Origin: Azadirachta indica
Lineage: Eukaryota > Streptophyta > Magnoliopsida > Sapindales > Meliaceae
NCBI GenBank assembly: GCA_022749755.1
Contig: CM040441.1
Coordinates: forward strand, 19,903,475 to 19,967,474
Direction of reading: 5' to 3'
Length of the DNA: 64,000 nucleotides
Shown in pieces: positions 23,859-34,896 of the stretch (positions are counted from its first letter, which is position 1; each line of letters opens with the position of its first letter). The notes under the pieces were generated by a model. It had not been told where the DNA came from. It made no database searches and worked only from the letters and a program-made list of their open reading frames with translations. The position numbers and the translations under genes are program-made.

Positions 23859-26474
23859 ATGTCTACGTCAATGGCTTCTACATCCTTTACCATAGATGTT
23901 GCTTTACTTGCTACTGTCAAGTCCATTCCTAACATCTTCAAGATTGAGACATTTGGGGATGACAATTTCAAGTGGTAGAGAGATTGAATATATAATACTT
24001 TAGATGTTCTTAACCTTGTTGATTATTTAATACAACCACCACCAGATGCTACTTCAGAAAATTATCAAACATAGGTTAGGGGAAATAAGGTATGTCTCAA
24101 TGTCACTTTGAATACAATTTTTAATGAGCTATACGATGTTTATTCTCTATGCAACAAAGCATAAGAAATATGGGCATCTTTGGAGAAGAAATATATCATT
24201 AAAGATGTTGGTGCACAAAAATACGTTATTACTAACTTTTTGGATTGTAAGATGGCAGAAGACAAATTAGTCACCACTCAAATTCATAACTACGGTTTGC
24301 TAGTCAATGATTTGACAATGAGTAGATTACTCTGTAACATCTTTAATACTAAGAAATTTCGACCAAATTTCCTCTATAATATAACATATGCTAAATATGT
24401 AATCCTGTAAACTCTAAAATTTCATTTTAAACACTTCCAATAAAACTCAACACCAATTTACTTCATTTCATTACTTAACAAAGTATAACCAATTCCATGA
24501 ATTCTAAAATTCAGGTAAAAATATGAAAATTACATCAAAACCATACATTATAAATTCCTGTACCTATAATTACATATAGTTTTAAAAGTAGGAAAATTTT
24601 TGTCCTGAATTATTCTTTGTCTTCTACTTATAAAATTTCTAATATTATCTAAATCTGAAAAATAAGGGTGAGCTAATATCCAGTATTTATAGACCAAAGC
24701 AATTTTAAAATTTGTAATAATAAATTTTAATATATAAAACACTTTTTGATTTCCAATGATGAGTGTAATAGAATATCGAATTAAAAATCGGTTTTAATAT
24801 TCATTTAAACAACACAAAACACATTATTTCCATTATTTTAAAAACAAAATTTCATTATCTTTGTCTTTATATAATTTACGAGCATTATTCCAAAAAATTG
24901 CCACCCTAAAAAATAGCTATACGTATTTTAGGGGTATTATTTCCAAATATCATCACCCCATCAAGAACAACCTTTAGGAGCATTATTTTTAGGAACTATT
25001 GCTTTAACAGAAACGTACTTTAAGAGCGTTATTTTTAGATACCGTCGCCTCAAACACTGGTGCCACATCACAATAACAACCATGGTCATCACATTTTCAT
25101 TTATCAAATCATTCACAATATTTTCATACAACTCATTCATTTAAAAAAATACAACACCTGTTGATACGATTTTTTCACTGTATTTGAAAATATAACATGC
25201 AAATGAAAATTACTATTTAAATCTAATTCAAAAAATAATTAATTAGATCAATACGTGTTAATTCTAAAATTTCGTAAACATTAATGAAAAACTTTAAATA
25301 TAATAAAACACCCTATGTTTCGGTTTTAAAACCAAAATATATTGCATGCATACAAATACCTACTTGCTAAATATGTGGCAATTTTATGTCTCTGTTGATT
25401 TCTCCTCCTTTCAATCACCTCCTAATATCAATTCAACAAATAATAATAATAAATAATTATCCAATAATAATAGATAATAATTCAAACTTAGTTATATAAA
25501 ATATGTATATATATATATATAAAAACATATATTTAAACATATATCTATATACTAGTAATTTAATTTTCTATAGACAAGTTATGTAAAATAGCTTGCTAAC
25601 AAAATTTTTATCTAAGAATAATACCGACATCAGGAATCCTACCAAGTTGTTTCTCCTTTTCCTTCCTTTCCTTCCTTTCTTTCCCTCTTCTCTTTTTATT
25701 TTACTTCGTTCAGTTACTGAGTCCATAAAGTTGGTTTAACACCAAAACAAAAGAGAAATATGGCAATATATATATGATTTCCACTGTTTGTTTTTCTTCC
25801 ACCATTTGCCCTTCCTTCATTGGACCAACACATATTTATTTTAACTAATGTTTTCTTATCTTGTGCCATATGTCCTCTCCTTCTCTTATTTCTTATTTCT
25901 TATTTTTTTTCCACCGATTAAGCAAATTGAAAGGAAAACTTTTTAACTCTTAATTCCATTTCAAACCCCTGAACTCTACATTTTTTACTCTTTACTTGTA
26001 ATTAAAATCTTATTACTCGATAATCTTTTCCTTATAAAATATAGACTTATTCATCCATAATCAAATAATCTATTCCAAATGAATATTCTTACTTTCTAAT
26101 TTCCATATATATGCATTAATAAAAAATCTGGATATTACATACTCTTCCTGGGTCATTCCTTGTTGGATGCTTGATTGATAAGTTGGCTGATTCTTAGAAA
26201 GATTACGAAAAGAGTAACAAACATTAGAAGAAGCAAATGACATTAGAGAATGTGATTATTCATATTCGAATTGAAGAAAAAAATAAGTTGAGGGAGCAAA
26301 AAGTTAAGGCTAAGGAAATTTGTTCCAAGGTTAATTTTGTTTAAGATGTTGCACCTCCTGCCAAGAAACAAAAAGTGAATAATAAAAAAAAATCCATGAA
26401 CAACAAGAAACCAACATTCAAGAAAAAAGAAGACTACTTTGTGTGTGGTAAGCCTGGTTTATTATACTGTTGAA
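23859..26474 (+). pseudogene. Copia gag, broken and split by a nested LTR
   Basis: Starts with ATG at 23859 (MSTSMASTSF...). Gag-like stretches include IETFGDDNFKWW and, in 24180-24320, EIWASLEKKY. After the inserted LTR it resumes at about 26145 (FLVGCLIDKLADS, then MTLENVIIHIRIEEKNK) and reaches a remnant zinc knuckle near 26440 (DYFVCGKPG). Several in-frame stops show it is dead. Confidence 0.8.
24328..26144. mobile_element. Nested solo LTR, 1807 bp, inside Copia gag
   Basis: Occupies 24333-26139, starting TGTAACATC and ending GGATATTACA (TG...CA). It is flanked by an exact 5-bp target duplication tactc at 24328-24332 and 26140-26144. No gag or pol is present, so a solo LTR left by recombination is the simplest reading; a non-coding element is the alternative. 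The ends resemble Gypsy-type LTRs but the superfamily is not proven. Confidence 0.88.
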
Positions 26475-26839
26475 TGTAGGTTTAGAAAGGGCGACAAAAA
26501 GTCTTTTAAGGTCAATGTGGTTGAAAGAGAAGATGTGGTCGCTGCTGTTGTGCTTTCTCAAGCAAATATGGTTACAAGTGAGAAATAAGGTTGGATTATT
26601 TATTCTAGCACTATCAAGCACGTGGGAATCGAAGCTCATTTTTTTAGTATACTCAATTAAGTGAAAGAGAAGAATAAGTTTTCCTTAGACATTCTTACTC
26701 TGCTTGGAAAAAGAAAAGTTCTTTTCAAGTTGACTTCTGAAAAGATTCTTTCTTTAAGTAATGTGCTTTATGTTCCAAATATTAGATACAATTTAATGTT
26801 TGTGTTTGTTTCTAGAAAAAAATTGTAAAATTCTTTTTT

Positions 26840-29400
26840 AAGGGAGACAAGATTGTAATGTCTAAGAATAAGGTGTTGCTTGGAAAATGGTATTGTTCCA
26901 ATGATTTATTGAAGCTTAATATACTTGACACAATTATTAATAATAAAAAAAAAGACGCTTATACTTCTGGTTATATTGTAACCTCTTTTGATTTATGGCA
27001 TGATAGGTTAAACTATCTAAATTTTTCTTATTTGAAGAAAATAAAAGAGATGGTCTAATAAATATTGATGTTTTAAATATTAATAAATATGATACTTGTG
27101 TTGAATCAAAATTTATCAAGAAAACAAATAATCTATTATGAATAGAGAAATGAAATTACTCAGTTTAATTCATAGTGATCTTGGTAATTTTAAACAAATA
27201 ATGATTAGAAGAGGCAAAAGGTTTTATATAACTTTTATTGATGATTTCTCAAGATATACAAAATTATGTTTATTGAGAAATAAAGAAGAAGCATTTGATA
27301 AGTTCTTAGTTTATAAGAATGAAGTTAAAAATTAACTTGGAATGAAAATTAAAAGATTGAGATCTAACAGAGGTGGTGAATAAGAGTCTAATATGCTTAA
27401 CGAGTTTTGTGAAAATCATGGTATAATACATGAAATCACACCCAATTACTCTCTAGAGTCAAATAGTGTAGTTGAAAGAAAAACTAGAACTTTGAAAGAG
27501 ATGATGAATTCTCTATTAGTAAGTTTTAGAGTATTGTGAAATTTGTGAGGGGAGGCAATTTTAGCTGTTTGCCATCTATAAAATAGAATACCTTACAAGT
27601 AAACAGGAAAAACACCTTATGAGTTATGGGAAGATTATAAGCCTAATCTAACATATCTTAAAGTGTGGGGTGCTTAGGAAAGATTTTAATTCCAAATCTT
27701 AAGAGGAGTAGAATAAGAGTTAAAACTATTGATTGCATGTTTACAGGGTATGCTCAAAACAGATACAAATTCTAAAATTCTTGAAGATAAAGAAAAAAGA
27801 TATTTGATGCACACACTATTATAAAGTCTAAAGCTGCAAAATTTTTCAAAAATATATTTCCTAAGAAAAATCTTGTCAATTCTCAAAATAATAATCAAAT
27901 AATCCAAAACGATTTTCAAGAAGATCCTTCTAAAAGTTCAAATATGGAATTTAGGAGAAGTTAAAGAATGAGAAAAGTTATTAATTTTGGTAGTGATTTC
28001 TATGTCTTTATGATTGAACACAACCCTTAAACATACGAAGAAGTTATAACTTCTCTCGATGCTCCAATTTAAAAGGAAGCGGTAAACAATAAGTTAGACT
28101 CAATCATAAGCAATCATGTTTAGAAAATTGTTGATTTACATCCTGAATATAAATTGATTGGTTGTAAATGGATTTTCAAGAGAAAATTAAAAGTTCATGG
28201 GTCCATTAATAAGTATAAGGTAAGATTAGTTGCGAAGAGTTTTGCGCAAAAGAAAGACATAAATTGTTTTGATATTTATACTCTTGTAACTAGAAAAGCA
28301 TACATTAGATGCTTTAACATCAATGTCTAATTTGTTTACACATCAAATAGATGTTAAAATTGCATTTTTGAATGGTAATTTGGAAGAAGAAATATATATG
28401 ACACAACCAAAAGGTTGTGTAGTTCTAGGTTCTGAGCATAAATTTTGTAAATTTGTCAAATCCTTGTATGGATTAAAACAAGCATCAAAATAGTGGCATA
28501 AAAAATTTGATTAGGTTTTAATATCAAATAAATATGTGATTAATGATTCAAATAAGTATGTTTATTTTAAATTATTTGATACTAATAATTTTGTGATAAT
28601 TTGTTTGTATGTTGATAACATATTGATTTTTTAATTCTAATATTAAAGTGATAAATAAAAGTAAAAACTTTCTTGCTTCTAATTTCGTTATGAAAGATAT
28701 GGTAGAAGCAAGTGTTATTGTTCGAATAATAATAAAGAAAAATAATGGTCTTATGTTACCACAAGAATATTATATAGAGAAATTTTTGAAGAAGTTTAGA
28801 TATTTTGAGTATAAACCAGTGTCAACTCCTTACAATACAAGTATCCAATTCAAGAAAAATTATGAACCTAGTGTTAGTTAAACGAAATATGTCCAAATAA
28901 TTAGTAGTCTTATATATATAATGAATAGTACAAGATCAAATATTGCATATATTGTTAAGAGACTAAGTAGATATACTCAGAATCCTAATAAGGATCATTA
29001 GGCTGTTTTAGATAGACTTGCGAGGTATTTAAAAGGTATATTAAATTTTTGACTTTCGTTTGCTAGAGATCCACCAGTGCTAAAAGGATTTTCTAATGCA
29101 AATTGGATATTTAAATTCAATGAAATTAAATCCACTAGTGGATATATTTTTATACTTGTATAGCTTGCTCAACTATGGAGTCCGAGCTAATCGTCTTAGA
29201 GAAGGCATGTACAGAAGCTGAGTGGTTAAGAAACTTTTTGTCTGATCTTCCCGTTGGTGATCATCCTCCTATATCAATCTCAAAACATTGTGATTGTCAA
29301 GCTAGTATAGTTAAAGTTAAGAGCAAGATATACAATGGAAAAAGTAAACACAATGTTTAAGACATAGTATTATTAAGTAGCTCTAGAATTTGGTATAGTA
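26840..29400 (+). pseudogene. Copia pol remnant (integrase, RT, RNase H)
   Basis: GAG-pre-integrase at about 26858-27058 (DLWHDRLNYLNFSYLKK). Integrase core at 27138-27335 (SLIHSDLGNFKQ, FYITFIDDFSRYTKL). RT pieces at 28080-28640, including GCKWIFKRKLK, AFLNGNLEEEIYM, SLYGLKQASK and a changed catalytic box (YVDN instead of YVDD). RNase H at 29175-29360 (ESELIVLEKACTEAEWLRN). Many stops and shifts; not functional. Confidence 0.9.
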
Positions 29401-30069
29401 AGCCTTGATTTTGTAGGGTCAGAGTTGAATCTTGTCGATCCTCTAATTAAACTACTAAATAGAGTGTTAGTGGAATGAACGTCGAGGGGGATGACACTTC
29501 TGCCTAGAACATAAGGCAAAAGTGATAGGGAGCCCCAGTTATGTAATTAGACATCCCATGAAGTAGGTTCATAGAGATAATAACAAGTCACTAGTTATGA
29601 GTCCTCCTTATGACTAAATAGTAAGTATTACAGTAAAAAAAAAAGAGGTTTAGACTTTTATTGAAATCCATAGCCTAAATTTTGTATGGTGGCATGTTTA
29701 AACTATAGGACATGTTTGAGAGTTCACCTAAATGGGTGCAGAATTAGGTCAATTCCTATAAGAGTTAGGCAAATATCTTTAAAGTACTCATTATTACTAA
29801 GAATGCACAGGGCCATAAAAGTGCCAAACAATAGAACAACAAAAAGAATGAGATTTAACTTAATGTGAGCAGTGAGTTTACTAATTCACACCAAAAGAGC
29901 TCTAGTTTATAGAAATTGTTTATATTTCACGTAATTCTTGTGAGATACAATTAATCTACTCAATGATTGGTTCATAACCTAAGAAGCACCGATTCATTTA
30001 CATTAAATTTGTTATCAAATGGTGAGGTATAAAAGTCTAAAATTTAGTATTTTAAAATATGTAGGCGAT
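29401..30069 (+). other. Copia 3' internal region up to the 3' LTR
   Basis: Non-coding tail between RNase H and the 3' LTR. Only broken short frames are present, and I could not identify a strong polypurine tract. Confidence 0.5.
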
Positions 30070-30714
30070 TGTTGACTATTTGTGTATAGTATTTTACAAT
30101 ATCATATTCTACATTGGCTAGTTATAAGATTCTTGAAGTGTTTATATATGGAAACAATCGTAGAGAGACTTAACAAGGTAGCATAAAGGCTTTCCCTTGG
30201 GATAGGACAAGTCAGCCTAAGCCTAATTATGGGGGCTCGATCCAAAAAAGCATTTAATGCATGTTGTCATGCTCAGGAGCACTCCCCTCTTACCCCTCAA
30301 GTGTGCACACGGTGGGCTTTGTTTTGGAGTTTTATTTTTTTGGGCCTTATTTATTTACAAGCGTCAAAATAGTTTAGGTGACTGTCTGAATATGTGTCTG
30401 CTACCTATAAATATATACTATAGGTAGAGATTATTTTCATTCATTTTTTTCATTCCCTTCTCTTGTCTCTCAAGGTACTTGCCTACTTGAATCACTAAAA
30501 GCCTGCCTTGTTCTTTTCTTCCAATTGTTTTATTCTTGTTGTATTTGAAATGCAACCTTATAACAAGATCGTCATTGTATCTTGGGGTTATACTATCATC
30601 ACACTTTTATGCAATAGGACACCATCTTAAAGGTTCATAAATATGTTTTATAACAGTACCTTTACATGCCTTGACGTAGAGATATCATAAGAAGAATTTC
30701 TAAAATTTCTAATA
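30070..30714 (+). repeat. 3' LTR of Copia element
   Basis: Begins TGTTGACTATTTGTG and is collinear with the 5' LTR at 23081-23844, with a central deletion relative to it. Confidence 0.85.
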
Positions 30715-31507
30715 AATAGTAATTTTCGACTCATTGCCATCCTTCTTAATACATTGTTGAAAATAGGATAAGAAACAAAGGATTAAGGTAGGAATTAAAT
30801 TATTAAAATTGAGAAAATTATATTCTGATTTATTATTTTATCAAAGTAAAAGAAAGAAAATATTATTATTCCATCATCAAATAGTTTTGTTCAGAGTTTT
30901 TTTTGTTGAAGTTGTGTGGTGTTATGATTCATTTCCGTTGAAAGGGCCCCACAATATTGGTATTATTTTGCAGCTTTTGTTTTTTTTTTTTTTAAATCAA
31001 ATTAATTTTAAAATTTAAATCCATGTGTTTACATGAGTACAATGTCCAGAAAAGGCAGGTGAAATCAAAGTAATAAGCATTGAAGTGTTGGATATTGTTT
31101 AATGATAGTGAGTGTTCGGTATTTTTTTTTTTTTGTTTTTGGTCTTTTTGTTGGGCTTTGAACTAAAATATTTGTTTTTCCTTATTCAAATATTTTATAA
31201 ATATTTATTATTGAATAAATACTTATTAATAATTATATATAAATAAAATCGAGTATTTATTTAATTTTTTGCCCCTAAAGTTCGAACAATTTATGTTATT
31301 GAAATATTTTGAAGTGCTTATCTTCAACATAATACAGAAAAATTAGGTAATTAATAACAATAATTTTGAATTAAGTATATTGACAGATACCTCACGTTTG
31401 AGTAAACAAACAAATATCCTGTGATATTTAAAAAAATAAATGTCCAATAATGTAGCAAATAGATAGATAAGTTTAACTTTTAATTTCATCCGTTGAAGTT
31501 TCGTACC
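30715..31507. other. AT-rich intergenic DNA
   Basis: No gene, RNA or repeat pair recognised. Confidence 0.5.
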
Positions 31508-31711
31508 TCATTGAATATTACCAGAGCAACAATAATGGGACATGATGGACTTAATTCCCTGTAACTCAAAAAGGGTGTGAAAGCAACATTCAGAAGCCTT
31601 GGTATCAGAGCCCACAGGACATGTATCAAGGTTTGTGCAGGTATTTAGCAAATCAGAATTTGAAAAATGGCTTGATTGAAATTTCCCCCGCAACATTTTC
31701 GTTGACTCCAC
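31508..31711 (-). other. Unassigned cysteine-rich reading frame (67 codons)
   Basis: A frame with seven cysteines (CTNLDTC, ECCFHTLFELQGIKSIMSH, YCC). Its composition looks more protein-like than the surrounding DNA, but I do not recognise the family. It lies next to the partial copy of the UBA/PUB gene. It could be an exon remnant or chance. Confidence 0.25.
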
Positions 31712-31719
31712 TGGGAGTT

Positions 31720-32710
31720 ATCAAATAACAATTCCAGAATGTGTAGTTGCATAACCATTAAATGATGCCAAGGAATGATAAATAGAAGGCCATCAAGTCG
31801 GAAAGTCCCTTAAAAATGTACAGTAGTGGGGTGAAGATTCAAGACCTAACAAGCAGCAAACAGTACAATTTAGAAGAAAGAAGATACATTATCAACATAA
31901 ATCTGGAAAGAATTTATCAGAACTGTAAAATCAAAGAATCTCGTACCTTTTTCTCTTCCACAAAGGGCGATGAGAGGTTTCGCAATGCAGAAATTTCCGG
32001 GGCAAATCCAAGTGCTGCCTCCTCTTCTGCCTGGGGGACAAATTAAACTAATTCACTTAGCTATAATAGGCAATTCCAACAGACAATAAAGTAACTTATG
32101 CGAAAAGGGAAACAGAAAAACGTTTATATCCAATTCTTACCATTGTCTGTAATAGCAAACTAAGAGCTACTGAGCTTTAGCAACTTCATGCAAAGAAATG
32201 TATGAAAAATGCTCTCTTAAAAAATGAAAGTTCATCAAACAAAGAGCATTAAGCAAATTACTGACCAGTTTCTCCGAAGCGTTTTGCCCTTCCTCTTTCT
32301 CAGCCTCCCACATGACCACAAACCGAAGCAAAACAATTGTTTCGTTCCAATGGAAAATGAACTCAAGCAATGCCTGAAAAGCGTTTCATATTATTAGATT
32401 GAAAAAGAGGAAAAAAAAAAAAAAAAAAAGTGAAAGACAATAGCAAGATCACTAGATGAAGGCATAGCAACCTTTCATTTACTTCCTCAATCAGCTTTGC
32501 TGTTGGGAATTGCTAGCTGATTCCACTCTTTTCTATTAAAAGGAAAAGTAATAGAATGGGTTCCCAAAATACGGTAAATAAATCTACAGAGGTTAAAATC
32601 AAAGAAAAAGACACCATCACAAATAAGAAAGTCTTCTGATATTATTTTACCAATAGAGAAATCTGAATTAGAATCTACCACAAAGTGTGATTTAAACAAT
32701 TAATGAACTT
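31720..32710 (-). pseudogene. Decayed partial duplicate of the UBA/PUB gene (exons 10-7 with introns)
   Basis: About 1 kb is collinear with 54310-55450 of the UBA/PUB gene, in the same orientation. Matching anchors run in order: AAAGTCCCTTAA; exon 9 side ACCTTTTTCTC and GCAATCCAAGT; intron CTATAA.AGGCAATTCCAA; exon 8 CTTCCTCTTTCTCAGC; exon 7 TTCCTCAATC.GCTTTGCT; then intron ACAGAGG-type blocks. Introns are retained, so it arose from a DNA-level duplication, not from reverse transcription. Reading frames are destroyed and no flanking exons are visible. Divergence is high, so it is old. In exon 7 it keeps the length expected of an intact frame, unlike the gene itself. Confidence 0.8.
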
Positions 32711-33122
32711 GATGACTACAAAAATATTAGTTATTTCAGGAGATTCGCACGAAGAGATAATAAAATTCATCACAAAAAATATTTATCATATTTAAATTTA
32801 AAATCATCGAATGACCAATAAGCCTTGAAGCTTAAACTTATAGGAAAGGGCTCAACAATAGTATTTAAATTTTAACACATCGCTTTGTGTGTAGCCAAAT
32901 TCAAGTTAAAAAATATATCTCATGAATAGAAAGATTGCACACACATATAACTGTAACTAAACAACAAAAACATGCAGTCATTTTATTTTGGGTTATAATT
33001 TAATTATTAATGCAAAGGGGGTTGATTCTTGACCTAAATGTCTCGTGTATGAAGTCATCCATGCGTACATGATCAATCTTGCAATATGAAACGGCATCAG
33101 GCTTCCCCTTGTTCTGATATCA

Positions 33123-33688
33123 TGTAAAAATCTGAATGCAAGATATCACGCTAAACTTTGTAACTATAGAATAATGCTGATTGGAACTATATTGCCCATG
33201 ATTTCTTAATGTATTTTGTGATATTGAACAAATATGAAACACAGAAATATAGTTGACTTGAGAAGTGAGAGAAAGATTATAGAACTTTACTAAATAGTTA
33301 GCACTGAATGTTTCTCTGATTTTCTCTCAATAGGATATCTCTCTGCATCTTTTCTCTCTTGAGACATTCTTTCTCTTGTCTCTATCATTTTTCTCTTCAA
33401 AGAGAGGTTACTTTCTCTGTTATCTCTCTATATTCATCCCTTGAGAGACTACCTCATCTCTCTATATTCATCTCTTGGGTGACTACCTCTCTCGTCTCTC
33501 AACATAACTGGAACAGCACTAGTTATTCATAGCCCTCACAAATAAATGACAATGGTGATATGAAGAATTAAATGCTTCTATATCTAATTCAATATTATTC
33601 CATCTTCAAGGATCTTGCACAGACATGCTTTTAATTGTTGCCTTCATCATCTAATTTCCTCTAGATTTTGAAAATTATTGCTCCAACA
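33123..33688 (-). repeat. LTR flanked by primer-binding-like and polypurine-like sites
   Basis: Read on -, it starts TGTTGGAGCAATAATTTTC (33688) and ends TTTTTACA (33123). It is followed at once by TGATATCAGAACAAGG, which resembles a tRNA-Met primer-binding site. It is preceded by AAGTTTGGGAGGAG, a polypurine-like tract. A related LTR start (TGTTGGAGAACTAATTTT) lies at 34318 on -. No 5-bp target duplication flanks this LTR, as expected if it is internal to a larger rearranged element. It contains a run of GAGAGA-type motifs. Confidence 0.6.
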
Positions 33689-34318
33689 CTCCTCCCAAAC
33701 TTTGAAGATAGAAACTACTTTCCTTCTAACTTGTGAACTTTTAGTATGCATCTACAGCAGCAGTTTTCACCATATGCCTCTCATTTTGAGGTTGATTCTG
33801 CATATCCTGAATCGGCATCTTTAGATCTTGAATATGCTTTCTATAAAAAAAATAGAAAAATAAGACACTAGATTCACTACATATCACCATTTTATTTATT
33901 TTGTAACAAACTATAAAAAGCCTAATGATGTTAAAGAAGAGTACAGATAGGAAAGAGAAATTGTGTCCATCCCAAGTAAGAGAAAAGAGAGAATTAGAAA
34001 GAAAAAGATAGTGTGAAACGTTAAAAGTTCTATTTTTTTCTCTCAAAAATTCTTGCTTCTCTATATGTGTGTTTCCTTAGTCAAAAGCTGCATTAAATCA
34101 AGGAATTGCAGGGGCTTGATGGAGTTCCAACAGCAGCAGCATACCCACAAAGATATAGAGAGAAAACTCTCTCAAAAGATAAATTGAGAGGATCACAGGA
34201 AAAAAAGAACAGTGCAAAAACATTAAGAACTATCTTCTCTCTCCACCAATATATGGTGTATAATCATCAAGTACTTACTCAATCAAGATTTCCTAGATTT
34301 TCAAAATTAGTTCTCCAA
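33689..34318 (-). mobile_element. Probable internal remnant and second LTR end of the same element
   Basis: Between the polypurine-like tract at 33690-33705 and the LTR-like start at 34318 (-). It includes a short frame ending QDMQNQPQNERHMVKTAAVDAY that could be a gag remnant. Similarity of the second LTR to the first fades after about 45 bp, so the call is tentative. Confidence 0.4.
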
Positions 34319-34896
34319 CAATCTAAATAATCTAATTAAAGCAGCAGGAAAGGAATTTTAACAATCAATCTCTGATCTATGGCTCAGAATAAATCATTTG
34401 TTACGAAAACGCTAATGCAAATTTCAAATTTATCCTCGTAAGTTTTTCAACTGGTAAACATTTTAAAGCTTAATCTCAATGGAAATTTTACATTCCTTGG
34501 CTTGGCTCTATTGCTCTAAGAATTATATCTTCAAATCCGTAAAAGCAATAAAGAAGGGGAAACAATTGTTACAATATAACAGGTCACAAGAAACAAAATA
34601 AGAGGAAGAAGCCTGTCTACTCCCAATGACATTAAGGAACTTCAGAAGGATAACTAGCAAATTTCTTCTCAATGATTATTTTACTAAGATTATGAGCCTC
34701 TTTAGCAGTAACACCCAACACATAAAAACTCTATCAAGTACACACATGGAGTCATATAAAGCTAAAGAAAATTGTGTGGATGACCAAGTAAAAATAAAAA
34801 AGGTCAGTCGATGACTAAGGTAAAATGCAAATACGTTAACAATACTGTATGGTACTAAGTATTATTTAGAAGAAAAGCAGTACTTACATTGTACTG

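Larger units (their letters stand above)
23081..30714 (+). mobile_element. Decayed Copia LTR retrotransposon carrying a nested LTR
   Basis: The flanking LTRs lie at 23081-23844 and 30070-30714. The interior reads, in Copia order on +, gag, zinc knuckle, integrase, reverse transcriptase and RNase H, all broken by stops and shifts. It is interrupted by a separate LTR at 24333-26139. LTR divergence and heavy pol decay point to an old insertion. A clean target duplication for the outer element was not found. Confidence 0.9.
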
